From assembly GCA_027886185.1 (NCBI GenBank), contig WOAB01000093.1, positions 3,720,001 through 3,784,000 on the forward strand: 64,000 nt of DNA, read 5' to 3'. Shown in pieces: positions 1 to 11,046 of the stretch. The notes below the pieces were generated by a model that was not told the DNA's origin, did no database searches, and was given only the letters and a program-made list of their open reading frames with translations. Within the stretch, counting starts at the first letter, position 1, and the number at the start of each line of letters is the position of its first letter. Source of the DNA: Rheum nobile (Eukaryota > Streptophyta > Magnoliopsida > Caryophyllales > Polygonaceae). The position numbers and the translations under genes are program-made.

Positions 1-2030
1 CCATAATTGCAAGCATAATATACACAAAATACAACCATAATTACATGAAGTTGTTTTCTAGCTTATACACAATGTCTTCACTGAATCTCTTCCAATCTAC
101 AAATCAACAGATTAACACAAAGATTCCAATTGACCATTGGAAAAAAAATGCACATTCAATACAAATCAGTATATCAAGATCATAAGTCATTCTAGCTACT
201 CTCCAAACAATACAACTCAGCATGACAAAACAAGAATAAATAAAATAAACATGAGAAAAATAAAGGCAAGACGAAAATCCATTATGTACCAAAAAGTTCA
301 CCAAAGAGGAATGATATGAAACCGTGTTAAAACCTCTGCTGAATTCAAACCCAGGACCTGGAGATTTCTCTGCATGAACCCTTGATAAAACCTTACTCAT
401 CAGGAGAATACGAAAAAACAATAATTCAGCTAGTGGCAGAGTTGCCACCACCACCAAAATAACTTGAGACGACCTGTCATAATGCAAACTTATTAGCATT
501 AGATCATTTAACACAAGAAAAGAAAGAACAAACTCATTAACACTAACCACTGAAATAACATATGACAATGGTAAACCTACTTCATATCTTATACACAATG
601 TCTTTACTGAATCTCTTCCAATCTATAAATCAACAGATTAACAAAAAAAGTTGCAATTGATCATTGATAGAAGCTAGAGCAGAGTTATTCAGCTCTTAGG
701 ATGTTATTCAGCACATGCTTTATCAAACGTTATTCAGCTCTTCCACCACCGGTTTTCCAATCATTGAGAATTCAAAAAGAATATACATATAATTTATACA
801 GCACCAAAGTATACATGAAACACAATCAAAATTAATATCAGCAACCAAAATATACACAAAATACAACCATAATTACAAGCAGAATATACACATTAGTATA
901 TAACACAAGTAATTATTTTGCCTCTGTAGAATTCAAAACAATATACATATAATTTATACAATACCGGCAACCAGAATATACATGAAACACAACCAAAATA
1001 AAATACAACCATAATTGCAAGCAAAATATGTACAAAATACAACCACAATTATATGAAGCTGTAATCAAATTGTAATTCTTTTGCCCCTGCAAAAACAATA
1101 TACATATAATTTTTACAATACCTACAACCAAAATATACATGAAACACAACCAAAATAAAATACAACCATAATTACAAGCATAATATACACAAAATACAAC
1201 TATAATTACATGAAGTTGTAATCAAACCGTTACTCTTTTGTCTCTGCAGAATTCAAAAACAATAAACATGTAATTTATACAATACTAGCAACCAGAATAT
1301 ACACGAAACACAACCTATAATTCATACAATACTGGCAACCAGAATATACATAAAACACAACCAAAACAGAGTGCAACCATAATTGCAAGCAGAATATGCA
1401 CAACATACAACCACAATCACATGAAGCTGCAATCAAACCGTAATTTTTTTGCCTCTACAGAATTCAAAAACAATATACATATAATTTATACAATACCAAC
1501 AACCAGAACATACATGAAACACAACCAAAATTAATATCAACAAACAGAATATACACAAAATACAACCATGATTACATGAAGCTATAATCAAAGAGTAATT
1601 CTTTTGCCTATGCACTACTCCACCAAAATAAAGCAACCAGAATATACACAAAACACAACCAAAATTAATATCAGCAAGCACAATTCATACAATACCAGCA
1701 ACCAAAATATACATGAAACATAACCAAAACAGAGTACAACCATAATTGCAATCAGAATATGCACAAAATACAACCATAATTACATGAAGTTGTAATCAAA
1801 GAGTAAGATTTTGCATGTGCACTACTCCACCAAAATAGAGCAACCAGAATATACACAAAACACAACCAAAATTATAGAGCAACCATAATATACACAAAAC
1901 ACAACAAAAATTAATATCAGAAACACAGACCGAACGACCAACCCAAAAAAAAACATACAAAACAAACATCGTTTCTGAATGGAAGGGCCAAAAATTGACA
2001 CCACAACTATAAACCTAGATCAACAATTCA
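1..2030. repeat. AT-rich degenerate tandem array A
   Basis: Diverged copies of a block containing ATGAAG(T/C)TGTAATCAAA, then a stretch with CCTCTGCAGAATTC and CAACCAGAATATACATG. Copies of the first word lie near 1,052, 1,211, 1,421, 1,574 and 1,784, so spacing alternates between about 155 and 210 bp. The left end also has a separate duplication: about 90 bp at 47-140 recurs at 580-670. No coding sequence is convincing. On the minus strand the array could lie in a long leader or intron of a gene that starts near 3.9 kb and leaves the window on the left, but that is inference. Confidence 0.7.
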
Positions 2031-3450
2031 ATATGCGAACAACACAATGCACAAACACTCTACTTATAATTATTACAACCAGAGACAGATACAAACTTAA
2101 GAAACACCTGTACAATGATTGCGACGACACAAGACAAATGCAAAAAAATCTAAGATGAGAAATGTGGAAACAAAGAGAACAATTTAATATCCGACCCAAT
2201 ACATTCAAACATGTAATTCACAATGACCAAAAAATACAAAAGAACAACACAATGCACAAACAGTCTACTTATAATTATTACAATCAGATACAATTACAAA
2301 AATAAGAAATACATGTATAACGACCGCGATGGCACAAGACAGACGCAAGAAACCTGTATAACGACCGCAAGAGCACAAGACAAACGCAAGAAATCTAAGA
2401 TGAGAAATGTGGAAACAAAGAGAAACTCAAATCAGATAGCGGAAAATTATAAAACAACAACACAATGCACAAACAGTCTAGTTATATAATCATTACAATC
2501 GGAGACAAAGACAAACTTAAGAAATACATGCATAATCACTGCGACAGCACATGTCAAACGCAATAAATCTAAGATGAGAAATGTGTAAACAAAGAGAATC
2601 ACAGATGAAATAGCGGGCAAACAGAATCGGAGACAAAGACAAACTTAAAAAATACTTGTATAATGATTGTGGCGGCACAAGTCAAACACAAGAAATCTAA
2701 TATGAGAAATGTGGAAACAAAGAGAATCTCGGATGAGATAGCGGACAAACAGAATCTCAGATCAGATAGCGGAAAAATATAAAACAACAACACAATGCAC
2801 AAACAGTCTAGTTATAGTTATTACAATCGGAAACAAAGACAAACTTAAGAAATACATGTATAATGACCACGACAACACAAGACAGACGCAAGAAATCTAA
2901 GATAAGAAATGTGGAAACAAAGAGAATCTTCTATCAGATAGCGGAGAAATACAAAACAACGACACAATGCACAAACAGTCTAGTAATCGGAAACAAAGAC
3001 AAACTCTCAGATCAGATAGATGTAAAAAAAACACAATGCACAAACAGTGTGGAAGCAAAGAGAATCTCAGATGAGATAGCCAAAAAATACAAAACAACGA
3101 CACAATGCACAAACAGTCTAGTAATCGGAGACAAAGACAAACTCTCAGATCAGATAGATGAAAAATACAAAACAACAACACAATGCACAAACAGTCTAGT
3201 TATAATTATTACAATCGGAAACAAAGACAAACTTAAGAAATACCTGTATAATGACCGCGACGACAAAAAATCTAAGATAAGAAATGTGGAAACAAAGAGA
3301 ATCTCAGATCAGATAGCGGAAAAAATACAAAACAATAACACAATGCACAAACAGTCTAGTAATCAAAGACAAAGACGAATTTAAGAAATACATGTATAAT
3401 GACCGCGACGGCATAAGACAAACGCATGAAATCTAAGACGAGAACTGTGG
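2030..3450. repeat. Tandem array B (composite unit)
   Basis: The word ACAATGCACAAACAGTCTA and its neighbours recur near 2,042, 2,247, 2,461, 2,791, 2,963, 3,032, 3,101, 3,179 and 3,340. Spacing is 69-78 bp for short units and 160-214 bp for long ones, with one 330-bp gap. Long units add a block with AAGAAATACATGTATAATGA and GAAATGTGGAAACAAAGAGA. Short units lack this block, so the array looks like a composite repeat with internal deletions. Open frames across it come from the repetition and are not treated as genes. Confidence 0.75.
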
Positions 3451-3499
3451 AAACAAAGGGAATCCCACATAAAAGGCCGAAAGAAACAAAATCGGAGAT

Positions 3500-3990
3500 T
3501 AGGGTTAGTAGAAAAAATACGATAGAGGTGAACGAAGATCAGAAACCAACTTCACATATGGAGATGCCCAAATAGAGAAACCAAATTCACAGAAGAATTT
3601 GGCGAAAGAGGAATTCGCACATATAGATGAACAAATTCAAGAATGGAAGCAGAGGAAGAAGACGATAGAGACGAACAAAGATCAGAAACCAACTTCACAA
3701 ATGGAAATGTCGAAACAGAGAAACCAAATTCACAGACGAAGATGGCAAAAGAGAAATTCGCAGATGGAGATGAACAACCGGGAAGAGACGGAGAGTAGGC
3801 AAGAGAGAGGCAGAGAAGAACGACACGGAAACAGCAAGCGTAAACCCTAACCTCCACAGCCAATTAAAGGACCCAAAAGCCCATCCCAATAGAAGCACGC
3901 GATCTACACGTGATACGGGCTACTGTTCATTTCCGCGACTATCAAGCGTCTGAACTATGGTCCATAAAATTATTGGGCCCTTTAAATTTG
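3500..3990 (-). promoter_or_regulatory. Probable promoter and leader of a leftward gene
   Basis: Read on the minus strand, this stretch has a telo-box (AAACCCTAA on the plus strand at 3,842-3,850) and two site-II-type TGGGCY words (plus-strand AGCCCA at 3,878-3,883 and TGGGCC at 3,974-3,979). The pyrimidine-rich sequence that follows resembles a 5' leader. Telo-box plus site II is common near start sites of plant housekeeping genes. A block of roughly 100 bp is duplicated within it (about 3,540-3,640 and 3,680-3,790). No coding start can be fixed, and any gene body would lie in or beyond the arrays to the left. Confidence 0.35.
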
Positions 3991-4500
3991 GAGGCCCTGT
4001 GCAGGTGCTCACCTTACACTTGTTCAGAATCGGGCTTGTATATATGCATGCCTTTTAATTGAGACTAACACAGAGCTCCAGGTCCGCTTGCCAATCGGGA
4101 CCAACCAACAAATCACCATAAGCAACACGTGCAAAAATGATCGAATCTATCAAAATAATCCTTCCCTCAATAATAACCATTTATATTATATTATCGATAA
4201 ACTATTTGTTTGCTATTAAGATGGAACGTTTCTATGACACTTATTACACTTGTCCAACAAAAAAAATCATCAAGAAATAAACCAAAGAATCATTGCAGTA
4301 TTTATGGGATTGGTAATAACATGTAATGGAAGCCAACGATTCCCCCCTCTCCCTGAGTTATCTCTTAGGCACATATATTCTCTTTCAAAGTTCAATCCTA
4401 GGCGTATCCTATTTTGAAGTTCCACTTTGTTCGTCATTCTCCTTTCTCCACACAATCATCCAGTTCTCTAACATCTAATTTGAGATGTTGAAAAAAAATG
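3991..4500. other. Intergenic or 3' region, no clear gene
   Basis: Unique-looking, moderately AT-rich sequence. The minus strand at 4,270-4,455 stays open for about 60 codons next to the exon at 4,519-4,694, but without motifs. It may be a 3' exon or untranslated region of that gene. Nothing else is recognised. Confidence 0.4.
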
Positions 4501-4518
4501 TACAGATACAAATAATAC

Positions 4519-4694
4519 CATAACTTGAAACATATGACCCCCCGCAGCTTGAGAGATACCAAGCCCAAGATTAGCTTCATATTCATCCATATAGAATGCA
4601 GGTTCACCATCATAAAATAAACTATTGTAACTCGAAGCATAAACATAGTATGCCGTGACAACTTCAACCTTGATCTTCTCCCTCTGAATCGATC
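4519..4694 (-). CDS. Internal exon of an unrecognised host gene
   Basis: On the minus strand a pyrimidine-rich tract ending CTCTAG is followed by 58 open codons and then a GTATTA donor-like end. The peptide contains YNSLFYDGEPAFYMDEYEAN and later GISQAAGGHMFQVM. It is balanced in composition and unlike the low-complexity reading of flanking DNA, which suggests a real exon. I cannot name the family. The next candidate exon upstream on this strand is at 5,362-5,590, and a possible first exon lies near 6.94-7.13 kb, so the gene would span at least 2.6 kb with the hAT MITE in an intron. Confidence 0.4.
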
Positions 4695-5361
4695 CTAGAG
4701 TGTGAAGCGATAAAAAGCCTTAGATAAAAATAAGTATTCATAACCTCTAATCAAGGCACTTAAACAACAATACATGATGATGATGATGATATCCTACCAG
4801 GAAACTAACTAAAAAGAAAGTTGTGAAGAAAACATTATATGGATTCATCCTTATGATAAGACATAAACCTTACAATTACATAAAACGGTCACTTTGTATA
4901 TTATGCAAATGGTGAAATGCAATTGTGCAAGCCAATCTGTATGATATAGATATTTTCTTATATAATAGTGACCGCATTCAAATAATAGCCACATGGTGCG
5001 TGCTTACGAACTCTCTTGCTTAATAATCCCTTCACAAAAAATGATAAACCTATCGAAATTATATGTTTTTTTGGGTCTTATTTTGGGGTTGTTTACAAGT
5101 AGGGAAGTCAGAACCACAAGATCTGTCTTAACTATATAACAAAAATGCATGAAAATGCAGGGATTGCCAGGGCTACTTAAATAGTCATCTCATTTATACC
5201 GTGATAATTGGAAGCAATGGAGTGAATATCTCATCATTTATGATGAGAGCAACTTCAGAGACATCCAACAAAATAGTTGGAGCAATTTTTCTGCCACAAA
5301 TAAAGGTTTTATGTTATTTCCTTTTATGTTCAGGAGCACAGACTGAAAAAAGAAACTAAAT

Positions 5362-5590
5362 TTACAAAATCTTACAGCTGAGTTTCGTCCCTTTGGCCTC
5401 CAAGGATAATTTTTCCATAAACTTTGTCATCATCCAAAAGTTTTGACAAACGGTACAGTCAAAGTGGCTCAAGCTTACAATGCCAGGAATATCATTTGAT
5501 AACAATGGTTCTGGGCCTGGCCCATAAAATTTCTCCAGGCATTGTTCAAAGCATCTACCTGCACTTCTCCCCCCATGAAAATTAGGAAAC
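5362..5590 (-). CDS. Candidate upstream exon of the same unrecognised gene
   Basis: The minus strand is open from about 5,613 to the stop at 5,362. It reads a mixed-composition peptide with RCFEQCLEKFYGPGPEPLL and later SHFDCTVCQNFWMMTKF. A TATTAG acceptor-like site lies just upstream, near 5,591. Four cysteines and the non-repetitive composition favour a coding origin. The stop at the end means either that the exon is spliced before it or that this is a degenerate copy. The exact borders are uncertain. Confidence 0.3.
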
Positions 5591-5670
5591 CCTAATATAT
5601 ATGGTATGTACAAACTTATGTCACCTAAGAGCTTAGTAAAACGTCTTTGAAAAGAACACCCTATTTGGGG

Positions 5671-6055
5671 TAGGGTTGAGCAAATTCCGGGCCAGACCGG
5701 AAATTTGGACCGGATCGGACCGGTCTCCGGTCCAGAAATTTAGGATTTCCAGGTCCGGTACGGTTCGGGCTAAATACCGGTCTGGCCCGGTTTATTAAAA
5801 ATCCCTAAAATTTTAAGTGGCACACATAAAGGATATAAATCGGTTTGAGTTTTTTTTTAGATTTGAGGTTTAGGGTAAATTATATTTAAGAGTAAATTAT
5901 ATTTAGATTTAAGAGTTTTTTTTCATATTCCTCTAGTACAAGATATAAACCGGTTCAAATCGGACCGGACCAGTCTGGTCCGGTCCATCATTTTTCAAGT
6001 TCCGGGTTCCGGTCCAGGTCGGTCTGATCCGGGTTTAGACCGATGCTCAACCCTA
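5671..6055. mobile_element. hAT-type MITE, 385 bp
   Basis: The ends are perfect 12-bp inverted repeats, TAGGGTTGAGCA and TGCTCAACCCTA. They are flanked by an exact 8-bp target duplication ATTTGGGG (5,663-5,670 and 6,056-6,063). Eight-base duplications are the hAT hallmark. The subterminal parts are rich in CCGGTCC/GGACCGG words in both orientations, so most of the element can fold back on itself around an AT-rich core. No coding capacity. Confidence 0.9.
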
Positions 6056-6063
6056 ATTTGGGG

Positions 6064-6900
6064 TGTAAAAAGATTCAGGTGGTATGTGAACACAAATATC
6101 AGCTACTTCATTAAGATAGATGTCATCCAAAATAATATTTAGTGAGAGCATTATAGCCTATGTCAATAATGAAGAAAAATAATATTGTTGGTGTTGTAGT
6201 CATTGGTGACTACAACACTCAAACTTCAAACACTGGCATCTCCATTCTCACACCTACCCCAGAAATTCAGATTTTAGAAACTTCGTGCTTCTTGAGTCCT
6301 CTAAAAAATGACCAAGTTCATAATTAACGTGAATCAAACAAACATGATATCTCCTCAAGTTTATATGTGAAGCATATATAAAAACACAATCGATTCAATG
6401 CAAAACTAAAAATATAATTTAAAAGTAAATTAGCACCTTATGAGTTCTCGAAAATCACAAGCTCATTACTTGAAGAAAACAAGCACACACAATTATCTCC
6501 TCTTTTAATTTGCATCATTGTGAAATTTTAAACAATAATACAGAAGAATACAAAAACTCAAAACAACCATATCTAGTAACACAAAGACAAACTTTCACAC
6601 TTGTAAGTGGTAACGATACTTAGTCATCGAATAAAAAACTCAATTATACATGATTAACCCTACTCAATTTGCGCTTTTGAGTTTTAAGTATCTCGGTGAT
6701 ACATTCCAAGAGTAATTGACTACAAGGTACTAGCTAACAAGTATATTAGGCTAGATGTTGCTCCAATCAGGGTTGAAAGGACCCAATATATTCTACAATC
6801 CAGATCTGATGCAAAGCGTAATTGGTTATATTGCTCCAATTCGGAAGGCATGCATGATTGAGCAGAAAACAAACATTCATGCGACAATTAAGTAATTAAG
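6064..6900. other. AT-rich stretch with one perfect hairpin
   Basis: No gene recognised; it may be intron of the minus-strand host gene. A perfect 12-bp inverted repeat with a 4-nt loop sits at 6,191-6,218 (GTGTTGTAGTCA, TTGG, TGACTACAACAC). Confidence 0.5.
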
Positions 6901-6908
6901 TGAAAAAG

Positions 6909-7140
6909 TCAAGAATAAGAGTAGAAAAGAAACCTACTTGGATTGATCGGCGAGGGTAGACCTCTAGAGGCGTCACGATGAAGACAAAAGACGAGGCTCC
7001 TTTTGTAGAACACACAGTGGAGGTGAAGAGGGGGACGATGGCAGAGAGGGCGAGACGAAGCCAGATAAGACTGTTCTGGGAGATGTAGTTGGATCGAGAA
7101 AAAAGACTTCATGAAGTCACGTAAGGGGCACATATATAGT
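6909..7140 (-). promoter_or_regulatory. Possible promoter and first exon of the minus-strand host gene
   Basis: On the minus strand a TATATATG word near 7,130-7,137 is followed by pyrimidine-rich, leader-like sequence. An AAGTAGGTTTC donor-like site follows near 6,940. The reading from 7,133 is open for 74 codons but low in distinctive motifs, so this may be untranslated leader. Confidence 0.25.
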
Positions 7141-7165
7141 AAGTACTGTTCATTTGATGAAGTTA

Positions 7166-7507
7166 GGCCCTCTTGGTTTGGGAATGAGAATGATCATTTT
7201 GTTTGATAAGGTTGGAATGATGATAGATTTTATTCTATGGAATAGTTCATTTCAAGACTAATGAAATATTTAATTCATGAAATAAGATAAGGTATCATCC
7301 ATTCCAACCTCCTTCTTTATCTTTTGTCTTAAAAGGTGTAATTGTCAATTTTAAATTTACTTTTTATATTGTCTCTTATAAAATATATCATTTTAAAGTA
7401 AATTAACTACAAATCTACAAAATTTAAATGTATAATATCAACAAGATTTGATTCTCATATTCAACCAAACAACAAATTTTAGGAATAGTTCATTCCGATA
7501 TCATATC
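7166..7507. mobile_element. Tourist-like MITE, left part (split by the Tekay element)
   Basis: This part begins GGCCCTCTTGGTTTGG after a TTA (7,163-7,165). The matching end lies at 18,541-18,634, finishing CCAAACGAGCTC before another TTA (18,635-18,637). The 3-bp TTA/TAA duplication and a GGG(C/A)(C/T)CGTTTGG-like terminus are typical of PIF/Harbinger-derived Tourist MITEs. The two halves are continuous once the retrotransposon and one ATATC are removed. The terminal match is imperfect. Confidence 0.7.
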
Positions 7508-8690
7508 TGTAATACCCCTCATTTTAGTAAAGAGTATTTTGGTAAGATCTTCAAACACTCGTATTGTAGTCAAATTATTTTCAGAAGGGTTCAGACATTC
7601 TGATAAATACTTGATCTTTGTAATAATTCTCTGAGTATAATAAAATACATTCGACGTATTTTTGGGGGTTTAGAATATTTGTTAGGGTACAAATATATTT
7701 AACCCGGGATTAAAACCCATATCCAAGATTCTTCTCGGTAAAAAATGGGCTTCCCGGTCAAAAATGGGCAAAAGGCACAAAATTGGCCTTGACCGCGCCC
7801 GCGGCCATACCCATCGCACCCCGCGGTCAAGAACTGGTCGCCACCGCACCCCGCGGTGAGACCCACCGCACCCGCGCCGTGATGATGGCTTCTCTGCTCC
7901 GCCGAACTCGTCTGAGCTGCTTGCCGATCTTGTCCCCGGTGAGGCAGTGGGAGAGGGGGCCAGCTGGACTCCTTTTGGCTCCTTGATGGCCTATAAAAGG
8001 AGGGGGCTAAGAGAAGGAGGCCATTCCACTCTCTCTCTCCCTCAAATCTCTCTTTCTTTCACTGCCTTTGTCGCCGGAGTTGCAAGCGTCGCCGGAGTTC
8101 TTCAAGGTCGTCGCCGGAGTTGCCATAGGAGGAGGAGGTGCCCTCAAGGTGGTGGTTAGTGACACAAGGAGTTTGGAAGTCGAAACCAACCCAAGTCGAG
8201 CCCCATCGTCTTCCCCGGTGAGTTTTCGTTGTCAATGTCTCGCCTCTGTAGCCTCGCCGCACCCGCGCTCAAGGCCACCGCACCCGCGGTGGGCCTGGGC
8301 GAGTGTGGTGGTGGCTTGGGCGTTTTGATCTCGTTTGGGACTTTTGTTCCTTCGATTTCGTTCTTTTTTCTTTAGATTCGTACTATTTATTGTCGAATCT
8401 AACTTAGGGTTTCGTTATGAGTCGTTCCGTAGGAAACCATAATCCAGGTTCTTCCTCGTTTCGGACCCGGAAATCCGTCATCTCGAGCTTCGTTGAGCTT
8501 CGTCTAAATCTAAGGCAAGTGGTGGTTCGCTCTTGCTTATCATTCCATCTTTATATTGATTATCAATTGTTTAATTATTAATTAATTTGGGATGAATTGT
8601 TATTTTTATTTGGGAACAGTTTTGATAACTATATGTGATTTTAAAAGAGATATTATAATAGGCTGTATATTGCTAGAACAATGCTATTAT

Positions 8691-8729
<39 letters not shown>

Positions 8730-9964
8730 TAAATACGGATATTACGATAGGTTGTATATAATGCTAGAAACAACATTATTTTATCTGTTATTGGCCGCGA
8801 TGGCTTTGTTATGGATTATTACTGTGTTGAACTGTTTAGTTAGCACGAGTATTCGTAGGAACACTATGTACCTTGCGAGGTTTAGTGGTTTCTTTATAAC
8901 TGGTGCTAGGAGGATTATTCCTCTAGTACTTTTCCGGTCATGACCATACCCTTACTCAGGGTACGTGCACACAGCTGGTGCAGCCATTTGGGATTTATTC
9001 TCCGGGATTTATTCCCTGTGATATCTCTTGTGAGGAGATCCGATATCTCTTGTTAGGAGATCTTAAAAGCTTGTAACGTGAATGTTCATTTTGTAATTAA
9101 ACAAGATAAGTGCCGTTGTGCACATAATTAATATACGCTTTGGCGAGTAGTGCAGCTAGGAAATGATGCAACTAGGAAAACTCGTCTAGACTTTGATCAG
9201 AGTAAAGTTCTCTTTCCAATCTGAATTCGCATTACGCGGTGAGGTTGGTCGTGAACCGAAACATCAAGTCGTTTTTAACGCGTGTGTGTAATTATAATGT
9301 TCCAGACATTTGTCATACTTTCCGATAAGACTCATTTCGTTGGAGTCTTCTCTTTATATGTTTCCTTAAGATTCATTCTTTCAGAGTCCTTTCTCTTGAT
9401 CATGCCTTTTCGTATATTTCAGTAGGAGTATGGTGGTTGACTATCGTAATCGACTTTTATTCGAGAAGCGATGAGTCTAACCTAATACGACTACTTAGAA
9501 CCTTTTTGTTTTACCCTTGCATAGTCTTTCATTAGACTAACCAACCGGTTATATTCCCTTGCATGGTTGGCTGGTGTCATCCGTCTCATACGGCACATCA
9601 GATAAACTGCAGTTCCGATAAAGGCTAGAAACGACAATGATGGCAGTTGGAATTTTGAAGAATTTTACCAGGTTGAGATTCCTTGGCAGGTGATCGTTTA
9701 GATCAAGACCCTTGTGTCCTTTATTTTAAAGACTTCCGCTGTGTTAAACATATTTTATGTCAAGACTACTCTGTATTTCAGTTGTATTTCGGATTATGGA
9801 TGTAATGCCGAGACAATGATTTTAATCAAAAGATATGATATTTTGTATTATAACTGTTGTTTTATGATTTATATAAACGGGTTAAGCCTGGGGTGGCTTC
9901 GGATGTGAAATCCGAGGTCACTGACGGTAATACCTTTCAAGGATATATATTTGGGGGTGTTACA
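7508..9964 (+). repeat. 5' LTR of the Tekay-type element
   Basis: 2,457 bp. The TATA box TATAAAA is at 7,992-7,998. GC-rich words of the form CCGCACC(C)CGCGGT lie both upstream (7,790-7,890) and downstream (8,250-8,300) of it. A (TA)n tract near 8,693-8,725 is shorter in the other LTR. Two tandem copies of a GATATCTCTTG-type block lie near 9,020-9,060. Short frames within it are repeated in the 3' LTR and have no independent support as genes. Confidence 0.93.
7992..7998 (+). promoter_or_regulatory. TATA box of the 5' LTR
   Basis: TATAAAA in the context GGCCTATAAAAGGAGG, duplicated exactly at 16,601-16,607 in the 3' LTR. It marks the U3/R region from which the genomic transcript should start a few tens of bases downstream. 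Confidence 0.7.
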
Positions 9965-9968
9965 GATC

Positions 9969-9980
9969 TGGTATCAGAGC
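9969..9980 (+). other. Primer-binding site (initiator tRNA-Met)
   Basis: TGGTATCAGAGC, four bases after the end of the 5' LTR, is the standard plant retrotransposon primer site complementary to the 3' end of initiator tRNA-Met. Confidence 0.9.
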
Positions 9981-10197
9981 CGAATTTTTTTTAAATGGGT
10001 GGATTTTAAAACATTTTCTTGGAACGAAAATTTTTGTAAACCGTTTACTCGTTTGAAACTGAGAAATGTTTTCGAAGGCTCTGAATTTCCAAGTAAAATT
10101 TTTATTCTGCCGATCTAGTCGTGCCTTCACTTTAGTCTGATATGGAAGCGAACTTCTATATTTAGAAAGACTAACTCTTTTCTCGTCACCCGTAGGT

Positions 10198-11046
10198 ATG
10201 GGTGCATGCTTTTCTCTTCGAAGGGACTCGGAAGAAGCCGAGGTGGCTCCGCCATCTCCATTAAGGCTTGAGTTTCCAGTTTCCCTGCGATGCTTCGAAG
10301 TAGGAGAATCAAGTAGTCTAGCCGAGGAGGTGAAGACTGTACTACCCGAGTCAGTAGTACTAGTGTCTGATAGGACCAAGGTTCCAGTGGCAGAATCTAC
10401 AGAGGAGCCAAGGGAGGACACGGAAAATGAAGAGGAGTGGTCAAGATATGCAAGAGGGCATTACAATGACGACTTCATGATTGAGATGATTCCCGAGGAG
10501 GATCCAGAAGAAGAGGATCCTGAAGAAGACCCAGAAGAGGATCCGAAAGAGGAGGAGGACCCCGAGGAGGACCTCGAGGGACAGGGCCACGAGTCTGATG
10601 GCTTAGAGCGCTTATTGGTGGGCAGCGAGGACCCGGAAATGGAGTTTATCTATCCCAGTCCGGAGTTGCCGCATGAGCAAGAATACTCGCCATTGACTTC
10701 GGCCGATTGGGATACGCTTTACGAGGTAGTATTTCCAAGAAGAAGAAATGGTCCACAAAATGCATCTGAGAACTCACAGCCTATTCCTGCTCAGAGAAGG
10801 CTAATGTTGAGTCCTGACTCGCGAGAGGCACTTCGCCTAAGTCATATGATTTCCCCAGAAGAGCGCCGCCAGATGGACGAGGCGGTTGAGCATGCTCTAA
10901 GAAGGGCAAGACCAAGGAATGAGCCATGTGCTCCTGGACCGAGTAGGGTAAGGAGTCTTTCACCAGATTCTGATGGTAAACCCCGTTCGAAGAAACCTTG
11001 TATGAGGAGTGAGATTACAGGAAATGTTTCAGGGCGCCATGATTAG
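10198..11046 (+). CDS. Accessory ORF between primer site and gag, function unknown
   Basis: ATG to TAG, 282 codons with no interruption, although the gag-pol downstream has four stops. The start MGACFSLRR fits the N-myristoylation pattern M-G-x-x-x-S and has a cysteine at position 4 where dual acylation could occur. Residues about 101-128 are an acidic tract of repeated (E/P)EDP units. The C-terminal third is basic, with RRARPR and KPRSKKP, which could be a nuclear-localisation or nucleic-acid-binding tail. I recognise no Pfam-type domain. Position and strand make it part of the retrotransposon rather than host. The 240 bp before gag end AAACAG just before the gag ATG, which would suit a splice acceptor, so gag may be made from a spliced message. 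Confidence 0.6.
   Translation: MGACFSLRRDSEEAEVAPPSPLRLEFPVSLRCFEVGESSSLAEEVKTVLPESVVLVSDRTKVPVAESTEEPREDTENEEEWSRYARGHYNDDFMIEMIPEEDPEEEDPEEDPEEDPKEEEDPEEDLEGQGHESDGLERLLVGSEDPEMEFIYPSPELPHEQEYSPLTSADWDTLYEVVFPRRRNGPQNASENSQPIPAQRRLMLSPDSREALRLSHMISPEERRQMDEAVEHALRRARPRNEPCAPGPSRVRSLSPDSDGKPRSKKPCMRSEITGNVSGRHD

Noticed and set aside
7783..8328. Small plus-strand frames in the Tekay LTRs (67-86 codons, repeated at 16.4-16.9 kb)
   Set aside because: They derive from GC-rich promoter words and the leader; frame conservation between LTRs only reflects recent common origin.
9960..10421. Minus-strand frame of 153 codons over the Tekay leader
   Set aside because: Antisense to the accessory ORF and primer site; low-complexity serine-rich reading produced by codon bias of the sense ORF.
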